This document shows positions 20,196 through 64,000 of a stretch of DNA of 64,000 nucleotides, one piece after another. Source of the DNA: Schistosoma haematobium (lineage: Eukaryota > Platyhelminthes > Trematoda > Strigeidida > Schistosomatidae); NCBI RefSeq assembly GCF_000699445.3, contig NC_067197.1, positions 2,920,152-2,984,151 of the forward strand, in the 5' to 3' direction. The notes under the pieces were generated by a model. It had not been told where the DNA came from. It did no database searches and saw only the letters and a list, made by a program, of their open reading frames with translations. The translations under genes were made by a program, and so were the position numbers. Every line of letters begins with the position of its first letter. The stretch's first letter is position 1.

Positions 20196-22405
20196 CGGCA
20201 ACCGTAGCCGGCGAACATAGCCGTCTGTTATACGTCACAGATGTCACAACGAGAGTTCGCTACCTCGTCGACACTGGCTCAGTAGTTAGCGTTCTCCCAG
20301 CGAATCTCATCGACCGGCTGCCTAATCGCAAGTCCGGACAGAGAATCACATCTCAAGCATCTGGATCTTGTTTTCGAACGACTACAAAAAAATGGCATTG
20401 CTGTGAACGTTCAAAAATGACAAATCGGAACCGACTCTTTAGACTTAAAGCCAAAGTGACGGCTATTCTGGATTACCCAGAATCCACCACCGTCAAGCAA
20501 TTACGTACGTTTAACGGCCTGGTAAGTTTCTATAGACGTTCCATACCGAAGTGCGCATTACTTATGAAACCTCTAACCGACCAACTTCGTGGAAATGCGA
20601 AATCCATCACTCCGGACTACATCGCACGGAAAGCATTCTCCACAATTAAGGAACTGATCGCTAAAGCAACAATGCTCGCATATCAGGACACCGAAGCACC
20701 CATTAGCACCGCAGTAGACGCATCCGACTCAGCAATCGGAGTCTTCCAAAAACGGGTTAACAATTTCTGGCAACCTTTGGCATTTTTCTCTAGACGGTTG
20801 CTAGACACAGAATCGAGGTACAGCACATTCGTTAGGGAACTCCTAGCTATGTATTGTGCTGCACGGCATTTCCAACACTATATCGAAGGCCGTGAATTCA
20901 CCCTTTTTACAGACCATAAATCTCTTACTTTCTCGTTAAGCTCCTGTTCAGATAAGTACTCTCCCCGTGAGTCTCGACAACTGGACTACATTTCGCAGTT
21001 TACTTCAGACATTCAACACATCTCTGGAGCAAACAATGTAGTTGCAGACGCTTTATCTCGCATAACGTCCTTGAACAGTTTTCAAGGAATCGACCTTCTT
21101 AAACTCGCCGAGCTTCAAAAAGAAGACAGTGATCTTCAGCACGAGTTATCGTCCACAACACTTAAACTACGCATCAAACAGATGGGAACAGGTAAGGAAA
21201 CCTTACTTTGTGACACATCTACAGGTAGGGATCGCCCAATCGTGCCGAAACATTATCGACGCAATGTCTTCAACACATTGCACAAACGTTCGCATCCAGG
21301 TGTTCGTGCAACCATCAAGCTTATAGCAGAACGGTTTTGCTGGCCTGGCATGAATAAAGACGTGATGGAGTGGGCACGCTCCTGTGAAAGCTGCCAAAAA
21401 TCTAAGGTTATCAGACACAATAAATGTCCCTTAGGCTCATTTAAAACTCCCGATGCTCGTTTCGACCATGTTCATCTGGATTTGATAGGACCGTTACCAG
21501 ATTCAAATGGATACGCTTATCTCTTAACCTGCGTAGACCGTTTCACTCGATGGCCAGAAGCAGTACCTATTAAGGACATCACTGCTGAAACAGTGGCCCG
21601 CACCTTCGTTGAACGATGGGTAGCAAACTTCGGTTGCCCTTCAACCATCACCACAGACCGCGGACTTTTCCGTCGTCTGACCACACTTTTAGGAATCACT
21701 CGCTTCCGAACGACCGCCTACCACCCACAAGCAAACGGGTTGGTAGAACGTTTCCACCGACAACTAAAAGCTTCACTATCAGCTGCAAACGTTTCACAGT
21801 GGACCGACGCTCTTACACTCGTCTTACTAGGTATCCGCAATGCAGTGATAGCTGACATTGGATACACTGCGGCTCAACTCGTTTATGGAACGACACTTCG
21901 ACTTCCAGGAGAATTCGTGGATCCTTCGTCCTCTTCAATGAACATGGATCTAACCTCCTACACGAACAGGCTTACAAACGCAATGCGTTCAGTTAAACCT
22001 GCTTCCACTCGACCACAATCAACCGATGTTTTCGTTCAACCTGACTTACGATATAGTACACACGTTTTCGTTCGTCGAGACTCGCATCGACGACCATTCG
22101 AATCAGCATACGAAGGACCCTCCAAAGTTCTTCAACGCGAACCGAAGTACTATATAATCGATAAAAACGGAACCAACGATAGCATCAGCATAGATCGCTT
22201 GAAAGCAGCGTATTTAGAAGGAAATCCTATTCACGTCGATTTCCCTTATGTACAATCGCACAACACGACTCTTACACTCATAATTCCTCAATCGACAACC
22301 AACACTAGCGATGATACTCCGAATGTATCTAAAAATAAAATTAAGACGACGCGTTCTGGAAGAAGAGTAAGATTTCCAGAACATTTAAACGACTACTGCA
22401 CATAA
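20195..22405 (+). pseudogene. Gypsy-A pol: protease joined to RNase H-integrase, RT deleted
   Basis: Open without a stop from the gag overlap to 22405. The protease motif [10 protein letters not shown] is at 20261-20290. Soon after, about 250 residues of RT including the YxDD block are missing: sequence jumps to the RT thumb, read out of frame at first, then back in frame by LKAKVTAIL. RNase H follows ([28 protein letters not shown]), then integrase with HHCC (HPGV...CESCQKSK), [13 protein letters not shown] and VERFHRQ. A few residues after TTDRG are also missing. An internally deleted, non-autonomous polyprotein. Confidence 0.82.
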
Positions 22406-22522
22406 GGCACTACTCGATACTTTATATTATCTAGATCTAGCAAGCTATCAGAAGAGTGTTTACCAACGACAAACTCGTTGGGTTTAAACTTCTGGCTGGC
22501 CACGTCTTAGGGCCATCACTAC

Positions 22523-22541
22523 CCCACTAGGGGGAGTGATC
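22523..22541 (+). promoter_or_regulatory. Gypsy-A polypurine tract
   Basis: AGGGGGAGTGAT lies directly before the right LTR, the expected plus-strand primer. Confidence 0.65.
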
Positions 22542-22863
22542 TGTAGCGGTAAATAAATACCCTAAATAAATAGCTCTGTAAGTTTTCGACATTGGATACT
22601 GACCATCTGTTTTAGTGGACTCATCTAGCTGAAGGCGCTTAGTCAGACGCCCGCACCAGATCACGTGTGGTAACGCCGTGCTCAACATCTACCGCAATCG
22701 CTAGCCAGATTAGATCAGAGAATTCCGATATATTGGTTATCGCCAATTACACTCTTCCGATCTCGTCGACCCTGTCTTTTGATTTCTCTTGGTGGTTACA
22801 AATTATATTAGAAGTGTTACTGGTAAAAGCGTTGTCAAACACTGAATACCTGTGCCATCTTCA
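22542..22863 (+). repeat. Gypsy-A 3' LTR
   Basis: 322 bp, matching 1524-1844 with scattered changes. Starts TGTAGCGG and ends TCTTCA; followed by the ACCA target duplication at 22864-22867. Confidence 0.88.
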
Positions 22864-23744
22864 ACCATTAACTCACTTTAGTACTAAATTACATATGAGA
22901 CTACATTCATTCAGGATAGAACACGAATGAGCTGGCGCAAAATGCTTTGCGAATATTGTTGATGTCAGGATCATCAAAGTACTGAGCTCTTTGCCAAGAA
23001 GCATAGTACTGACCCTATCTGCGGAGCCTTCGAAAGTAGGGATCGACGGTTACTTTAATTCTCTAGATTCAGAGGCTGACTACCCTAGGTTTTTGTTTCA
23101 CTATTACTAATAACTTATGTTTGACACTTTATATTCTCGAAGAAGTAAAGCAAAACCACAATAATCTATCAGCAGCGATCTCCTTATATCGAGGTAAATT
23201 AGTTAACGGAAAAACAGTTCAGCAGTTCTCGCAAGCAATGTCTAAATTTCATTTGTGGTTTGAAACTATGCTGATATATTTTAAAAAATTTCTTCATTTA
23301 CCTTTGCTTGGAGAGTTTTGACATAGATCACTATGGATATTGCTATTCGATTTGTTTGCTTAGTTTCCATGTTTGCTTACTCTTTTTTATAGAGACTAGA
23401 TAGTGTTTGACTATTCCTATCCATCAAGGTTTAGATATAACTGGTGTCTTAATACTAGCTAAACTTATATTTTGTCCACTTCGGACGCAAGTTGTGCGGA
23501 AGTGATTGTCCGCTCTTTCAGATTGACAGTGGTCAGGATTGAGGGCTGTGACATTGTTTTAATGGTTCAGTTCACTTGTTACTACCTGGCTCGAGTTTAA
23601 ATACTTGCGAAATTGTGTTAAGATCTGAGGACATTACTTCATGTGAGCTTTCCATCGCGGGTTTTGTCGTTCTGAGTTGTTCTCTGTGAAATATCGCTGT
23701 GATAACCAACTACTTTGGTATTCGGTTTTTGGGGTTCGGGCGGG

Positions 23745-23796
23745 ATGATTTTGAGCTAGAAATATAACTTAAGTTATATTTCTAGCTCAACATCAT
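23745..23796. repeat. 52-bp near-perfect palindrome
   Basis: A 40-bp perfect palindrome (23751-23790, centre CTTAAG) extends by five more pairs on each side after one mismatch. It could form a cruciform or an RNA hairpin with no loop. No copy elsewhere in the window. It may be the tip of an inverted repeat element or a regulatory hairpin; function unknown. Confidence 0.9.
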
Positions 23797-25100
23797 TATT
23801 CAATTGAATAATAGATCTGTGTTCATTACAATCTTCTGGCTGAGAAAATAACAAAAATTCTCTTATATGAGGTATCAAGTCTTTTTAAATTCACGCATAT
23901 ATGGGTGAACCCAATTTGTATGGCTTTAGATCACAACAGGCTTACGATCGTAAACTTGTAATACGACTTTGAAGTCTTCTGTACTGAAATATTAGAAAGT
24001 GCATCTTAACATGAGGAATATTACGTTTCTCGTCCTAGTTAAACGTGACCTGTATAATGTGTCTTAGGATCCAACCAATGCATACAATAAGACCAACGTG
24101 CTAGAAGTAAAGAAATCTTCAGGACAAGTTACCTGAAAGTTTCTGCAGACAGGAGACATAGATTATCGAATTTTCTGAATTTATCATGAGATCGCAATAG
24201 GTTGTTGCGTTCTCGCCACTGCTGTGCAATTTTTTGTGGAAAATTGTCCTGGAATTTTCATCAATGTACTCATTATGGTACTCATCATCACTACTCTGGT
24301 TTGCCTTCATCGTCGACTTATTAATGTGCAGATGTCAGAGTTATCTGTTCAAATATAGTAATAGGATTTGTAAACACCTAGATTTGAATAGTCCACAAGT
24401 TTCTCACCTGTCAATTATGTTGCAATATTAAAGTATTCCAAGGAATTGTCTATTTAATGAATAGGAAGTGAAGTGATTATCCTTTCTAATCATGTTTCTT
24501 ATGTTTACACCAACTGGTCCGCAAAACAAATTTTCTGAGACATTGAATATACATTCAGCATATATCAAACACCACCTATGTCGCTAGTGTCCAGTTGCTT
24601 ATTGATGGATGTATGAGTTCACCACACAAAACTTCACTGTATGCTACTGTACACTTGTGACTGAAGGATGCAAACAAATTACGGGTGTTTGATTACGTGT
24701 CTTTAAAAAATTTGCCATATGAACTGAAGCAAGGAAATAAGCACTTGAATTTTAATGTAAGGTTAGACTGAATAAGTTCAGTCAATGGGGTTGTAAATAT
24801 GCCCCAAGCAAATGGACTGAATTACTTATTTTACACGCCAAATTGTCTACCATGAAAGACCATGTTGTATAAACCAGGTTCCAGGCAAGTCGAGTAGGGG
24901 GCTGTGTGATGAACTCATAGATAAACTGGTTTTTCTGCAGCCAACTCATCAAGTAAGTCTTTTTGCATAAAATGTTTTATTTTGTAGTCGGGTTTATTCA
25001 TCTTATGCGTTTATACAGTTTAAATACAGGAAAGCCTATTTAATATGTGCTGTGAGAAATATGTTCTACAGAAGTATCTTAACTGTTTAATCAGACATAG

Positions 25101-25114
25101 TTCTCACCTTTTAG
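25101..25114 (+). promoter_or_regulatory. Candidate 3' splice (possibly spliced-leader) acceptor
   Basis: TTCTCACCTTTTAG, a pyrimidine tract plus AG 36 bases before the NAMPT start codon. Flatworm transcripts often receive a spliced leader at such sites. An ordinary 5' untranslated intron would look the same. Confidence 0.3.
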
Positions 25115-25150
25115 ATACAATTATACACATATAAGCCATCAATATTCTCC

Positions 25151-59915
<34,765 letters not shown>

Positions 59916-60141
59916 CATATATTTGTTTGTTTGTTTTCTTTTTTTTTTTAAATTAATATCTCTTAGTATTCATTATTGTTATTCTTCTGATTATTGATTA
60001 CTTATCAATGATTACGTAACAAATTTAAAATGAATAGCAATATGATTACTTTACTGCCCAGGTATTTTCCCTTTTACTAATCAATTTGCACCATTTCCCG
60101 GTACAGTTTTACCCCTTTCTATTTCCTTTTTTTTTGTAAAC

Positions 60142-60142
<1 letters not shown>

Positions 60143-60172
<30 letters not shown>

Positions 60173-60200
60173 TGTATGTATGTGTGTGTGTGTGTGTGTA
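60143..60200. repeat. ATGT / GT microsatellite
   Basis: About nine ATGT units followed by GTGTGT. Confidence 0.9.
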
Positions 60201-60365
60201 GATGAGTAAATCAAGATATTATTATTTTCTTGTTGAAACTATTACAGAATATGTATACATACAAATATTCCATTTGTAATTGTTCTTTAAGTGATTTCTT
60301 ATAAATAATCAAGTGAAATACTGCTAAATATTATCATAATATCAGAATTGTTTAATGGATACTAA

Positions 60366-60455
60366 TGGTTGAGATCATGAGACATTTGAAGCTGGAAGCT
60401 TTCAGGTTTTCCCTGGTGGTCTAGCTTCAATTGACACATGATTTCAACTATTGAA
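60366..60455. repeat. Palindromic pair of hammerhead SINE tails
   Basis: A minus tail (GGTTGAGATCATGAGACATT) faces a plus tail (GGTGGTCTAGCTTCAATTGA...TTTCAACTA) with about 30 bases between, like a collapsed SINE inverted pair. Confidence 0.65.
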
Positions 60456-61035
60456 AGTATTATATAATCATTTCATAAAGCACTTCATTTTGTGCATATA
60501 CATATATATATATGATTAGAAATAGAGTTTTTTTTATAATATGAAATATCATCTTATTTATTAGATGATATTAAATAAGTAGTATATGATAGATTTGAAT
60601 AAAATTATTCTTATTAGTTGTTAACTCTCGAAATGAAATGTAACAAGTCTTTAATGTTTGTCTTTTTCTTTGTTGCTTATCATCTTGATTACCTAATGAA
60701 AGGTGTATTCCTAATAAACATTGAAACGATAGAGTTTTCTTTTGTTTTCTTTTTGCTCAATGATTGAAATCTTCTTGGAGTATGATTTATTATATGGAGT
60801 TCCCATTTTTGTTTTTTTTGTTTTTTGTTGTTGTTGTTGTTTTTCTAATAGAAAATTTATTATTTGTATACTTGATCCTTGTATTTGATATTTCATATTT
60901 GCTAATTAGTCTCCCCCTACCACCCTCTCTCCCTACGCGTCAACATACATACATATGTATATATGCATAAAATAATAGTAAAGTGATGTATAAATGAAGG
61001 GGGAGGAGGAGGAAGAGGGGAAGGAGGCCAATTTC

Positions 61036-61062
61036 CTTCTTCTTCTTCTTCTTCTTCTTCTG
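61036..61062. repeat. TTC microsatellite
   Basis: About eight CTT/TTC units after a GGAGGA-rich stretch; a TTTG run follows at 61070. Confidence 0.85.
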
Positions 61063-61324
61063 GTTTGTATTCTGTTTGTTTGTTTGTTTTTTTCTAGAAA
61101 AAAATTTCTTTATTTTTTGATGAACAGAGTATGAAAACGAGAAAATAAAAGAAAATGATTGTAAACAAGTTATATTTATTTGTTTCTTTTCTTTTTTTCG
61201 AAATTAAATAAACTTCATTATTAGTGTTTATATTTCTATGAAACTTTTCATCAGTGATATATGTAGATGTACAAGAAACATTAAATGAAATCAACCATAT
61301 GCTATTCCGATTATGACTTGATGA

Positions 61325-61430
61325 GCTGAATTGTTGTTCAGAAGAACAATGAAAACTCCATGACCAAATCATTCACGTCAGAGAACAAAACTCTAACAAA
61401 ATCATTCACCTGAACTATAAATGTTCTTCA
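61325..61430 (-). repeat. Repeat D fragment, antisense
   Basis: TTCAGAAGAACAATGAAAAC and AGAGAACAAAACTC, complement of the repeat D motif. Confidence 0.6.
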
Positions 61431-61734
61431 CCATCTTAAAATACGTAATATTATTTAGGGTAGTACACTTTTCCTACGTCATGCTTTTTTTTAGGTGTTA
61501 CATTGTTTCATTTTCTATCGTTTTTAAATGAGGATTCTGATTTCCCAGAAGAAAAAAAAAGAAATTACCAAGGCTTACCAAGTTTGGTGATTAGGATGGG
61601 TGATTTAACTTTATGATTGAATTGTCCTAATCTTTTTAAAAATGAATTAAATTCCGGCACTTGTTGGAGAACTCTTATCGATTGGTAGCTAATATAATAA
61701 AACATATAACCAAAGCCAAATTTTAGGAATTCAA

Positions 61735-62320
61735 CAGGGAGGTCGATTATGAATACAGTGGCCTTGAGTGCTGTTTGAGGTATGAGAAAGGTTATCACTT
61801 CTCGGTCGCCCACACCGTAGAAGGGTTCTTCTGGAGGTGCTTGAAAAGGAAATTGTATTAGAGGTGGTCTTCGTGACCTGAGACCGTGACCACAGTGCCC
61901 AAGAGACAACTGCTTGAGTTCGGTCACAAACGACCCGTTTGTGGGTAATTCTGTGTTAGCTACGTAATTATTGAGACATTACCGCCGGAGACGGATATCC
62001 GTGGGATAAGGCGAGGTGTGCATTTCTAGGGTCGACCATTTATGACCACACCCTTCCTTGTGAGAAGGCATCATCGCTATCATGCTGGTTGTCTGAAGGA
62101 AACAGCTTACTGTCGTCACACCTCTGTTTAGTCAGGAGTATGAGTTCGCGTTCGGACCTTGAGTTTGTTTGCTTTTAGTCTTACCGCTAATCAACCGACC
62201 TGTCTAACATAGTAGGACCTTGAGGAACTTTTTTTCCATTCAGCATAGCTCAACTGGTTTATCATGATAGGCAAGCCTGACCACCACGTTAAGGTAGCAA
62301 CAACGGTCGAGGAAGCTAAG
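61735..62320 (-). mobile_element. RTE-1 5'-end fragment, antisense, ~580 bp
   Basis: Complement of the RTE-1 start: from GATTATGAATACAGTGGCCT (its inner end) to GGTAGCAACAACGGTCG (5' end). Shares its inner end with 56138-56440. No endonuclease or RT sequence. Confidence 0.75.
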
Positions 62321-62993
62321 TTGGCTCAATGTCTTGCATCTTTAAAGGGGTTTGTCATGTATTAACGTACGTCCAGTTTTAGCAACCTTAGCAAATTATT
62401 TCGTTTATTTATTGAACAGAACCAGTGAAGCAAGTTTTTCAGTAGTGCATCACTTTGTTTCAGATTGTGCATACTGATAACAAAAATCTATTAAACATTG
62501 AAACAGTGAGGTAGAGTAAACAAAGGTATTTATACGTTATTTTTTTATCAGGGAAACTAATAGTATTTCCATTTTTAAGGATTAGAATATTCATCATAAA
62601 GATAGATAGGGAAATTATAACTGAGAAAGTTTGGTTCAACATGATAAGATAAAATGTTCGAATTAAGTTAAAATGTAATTAGGAGGATCATAGAAACGAA
62701 AATAAACCAGTTGGGAATAAAAGATCTGTGGAAAAGATAGAAGGGGGAACAAATGGCAGTGAAGAAAGACAATTGAGACATTAATACTATGGTAGATAAA
62801 GAGGTTGTACCGATTTCTTTAGGACATATAATTCTGGTTTTTCCAGATGTAGAACTATTTCTTTAACAATGTTAAGAAGATGCTATATAACAGCCTTTTT
62901 CAGCCTTCTACTTACCTTGTAGATGACACCATATGTTCATAGGGTGTTCGATTATCGAGCTTCTTGTTGAGCCGTTTCTGCCTCTTTTTAGCC

Positions 62994-63074
62994 ATGTCGG
63001 GTAGCCCAGATATTCAAGCAGGCGGCTTGGAATTCCACACAGAACGACGTATATACCTGGCTCCACATCAACAG
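62994..63074 (+). CDS. First exon of an unidentified gene (partial)
   Basis: ATG preceded by TGCCTCTTTTTAGCC, a good splice or spliced-leader acceptor, opens 27 codons (MSGSPDIQAGGLEFHTERRI and on) ending at GTAAAT, a flatworm-like donor. The codons have non-repetitive, mixed composition, unlike the AT-rich surroundings. I do not recognise the protein from this much. The rest would lie beyond 64000 or in unrecognised exons. Confidence 0.4.
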
Positions 63075-63440
63075 GTAAATTGATGAATTCATATAGAACT
63101 TGTCAGATGAAACGATTTATCCTTAAGATTATTGAATAACATTGATCGGCTGGAGAACACTATTCGGTAAACGTTATTTTTAGAGAATCGTGAATTCTCT
63201 TTAGGACGTCTAACTCTATCACCTCTGAAATCGACGTTTATGTTAAGTGTTTTCCTTCCAATCGAGATTATTTTTAAATCCACTTGGTATTGTTTACTTG
63301 AATCTTCCCATTGATGTTTAGCACTTCAATTGATCAGTCTTTTAAATAAAGGGAACCAATTGCATGAGATCAGTCTTTTATTGGCATATATGTATACTGT
63401 GCGTATTGCCTCAATATAGCCTTAATTCACAAGCGTTATA

Positions 63441-63551
63441 AGCAAAGATGGATATTGGCTAGCATTTGAATCCAGAACGCGCGTTTCGTCCCTTTTGAGG
63501 CTCGTCAGTCTGATGTGCCTGCACCTCAGAGTTGATGTTCACTCGAGGACT
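63441..63551 (-). ncRNA. Smalpha-like hammerhead sequence
   Basis: Minus strand: CTGACGA, stem II GCCT/GGAC with one mismatch, GAAA, stem III ACGCGCGT, cleavage GTT, then CTGGATTC. Core bases are kept; the stem I 5' strand (ATCAGA) pairs imperfectly with CTGGAT. Closest in the window to the published Smalpha ribozyme. Confidence 0.65.
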
Positions 63552-63888
63552 ATTTATTTTGATAAATTCCCTTCAGGTCCTACAATTTATATATCCAAAC
63601 GGGTAATCAGAAAAATGGTCAGGTTAAGGGCAAACTGCATCATTTAAAGTTAAAACATATGAATTAAGGATTGTCAAACAAAATAGAATAAAATTGTTCA
63701 TGTTGATTTAACTCGTTTAGAATGTTAACTTGAATCAGCTCATATGTTAATTAACAATTGTAACATCCCATGATCCGAATAAATATGGGTCAGATAGGGT
63801 GAGAGAAATAATAGTGCAATTACAATTCGATCAAATGTTTTTATAGAATACTATGTTGTGTAGGAAATTGTTATTTAATGGTTCAATT

Positions 63889-64000
63889 CATGAGTCGTTT
63901 AAGATAAGATCACCACAGAAAACCTGGAAGTACTGGACGGTTGTTTTGTCCTGGTATGGAACTCCTCATCAGTTTGCATTCCCGGTCTTTGACACGGAAC
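63889..64000 (-). mobile_element. Hammerhead SINE, 3' part, cut by window end
   Basis: Tail (CATGAGTCGTTTAAGATAAG complement) and a damaged ribozyme (GAAA reads AAAA on the minus strand). Continues beyond the window. Confidence 0.7.

Larger units (their letters stand above)
1524..22863 (+). mobile_element. Gypsy-A: outer LTR retrotransposon, dead, with nested insertions
   Basis: Two similar LTRs (1524-1844 and 22542-22863), each starting TGTAGCG and ending CA, bound the element. The 4 bases before the left LTR (1520-1523, ACCA) are repeated right after the right LTR (22864-22867), so this is one insertion with its target-site duplication intact. The element's own internal parts are 1845-2234 (leader, start of gag) and 19576-22541 (rest of gag, pol, polypurine tract). 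Everything between is later insertion or rearrangement, chiefly Gypsy-B and a CR1 LINE. Gag contains an early stop and most of the reverse transcriptase is deleted, so the copy cannot transpose by itself. Gypsy/Metaviridae affiliation rests on the RNase H-then-integrase order and the zinc-knuckle gag. Confidence 0.9.
22868..25150. other. Intergenic region upstream of NAMPT
   Basis: No convincing coding frame; short frames lack any recognisable motif. It should contain the NAMPT promoter, but I see no clear TATA or initiator to name. The notable structure is the palindrome at 23745-23796. A pyrimidine-rich stretch ending TTTTAG at 25101-25114 is a possible splice acceptor just before the NAMPT start. 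Confidence 0.55.
59916..62993. other. NAMPT 3' flank and intergenic region
   Basis: Begins with the T-rich NAMPT 3' untranslated region. A candidate AATAAA is at 60598-60603, but no end point can be fixed. It also has ATGT/GT and TTC microsatellites, a SINE tail palindrome (60366-60455), repeat D (61325-61430) and an RTE-1 5' fragment (61735-62320). 62321-62993 shows nothing recognised apart from the next gene's leader. Confidence 0.6.
63075..64000. other. Putative intron with hammerhead repeats
   Basis: If the exon at 62994 is real this is its first intron. It contains a Smalpha-like copy (63441-63551) and a SINE cut by the window end (63889-64000). No other feature seen. Confidence 0.5.

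Overview
The window looks like nuclear DNA of a blood fluke (Schistosoma or a close relative); the exact species cannot be fixed from the sequence. The evidence is AT-rich DNA, a gene with 38-43 bp 5' introns followed by kilobase 3' introns, Smalpha-like retroposons carrying hammerhead ribozymes, and dense Gypsy, CR1 and RTE retrotransposons. There are no operons, prophages or CRISPR arrays. Only one ordinary host gene is complete: nicotinamide phosphoribosyltransferase (NAMPT, NAD+ salvage), in ten exons from 25151 to 59915 on the + strand. Its predicted 472-residue protein keeps the main catalytic and ligand-binding residues. A second gene probably starts at 62994.

1524-22863 is a nested transposon complex. 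The outermost layer is a Gypsy element (Gypsy-A, + strand) with 321/322 bp LTRs and a 4-bp target duplication ACCA. Its gag is split by a second Gypsy element (Gypsy-B, - strand, 267 bp LTRs, target duplication TGTT). A CR1-like LINE with a PHD-finger ORF1 and a 945-codon ORF2 lies inside Gypsy-B. Next to them are a 5'-truncated RTE fragment, a ~3.15 kb inverted copy of the CR1/Gypsy-B junction, and a 1567 bp direct copy of the Gypsy-B pol/gag region. The inverted and direct copies meet at a 3-bp microhomology, which makes an in-frame chimeric ORF (Gypsy protease-RT fused to the CR1 C terminus). All Gypsy-B copies share the same nonsense mutations. They therefore arose by DNA rearrangement, or by misassembly, and not by fresh transposition.

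22868-25150 is unannotated flank with a near-perfect 52-bp palindrome. 25151-25851 holds NAMPT exons 1-4 separated by tiny introns. 25852-59816 holds exons 5-10 separated by introns of 0.6-14.5 kb packed with retroposons. These include a nearly full-length RTE (35613-39554) with a 15-bp target duplication and one in-frame stop; 5' and 3' fragments of three RTE families; tRNA-headed SINEs with hammerhead ribozymes, several in head-to-head inverted pairs; a ~480 bp retroposon (S1) that shares its 3' tail with RTE-2; and Penelope-type hammerhead sequences. 59916-64000 is 3' flank with microsatellites, further repeats and the first exon of the next gene.

I found no clearly new enzyme system. The most unusual items are the folded-back transposon rearrangement with its chimeric ORF, the hammerhead SINE pairs inside NAMPT introns, and RTE fragments that keep only the 5' end.
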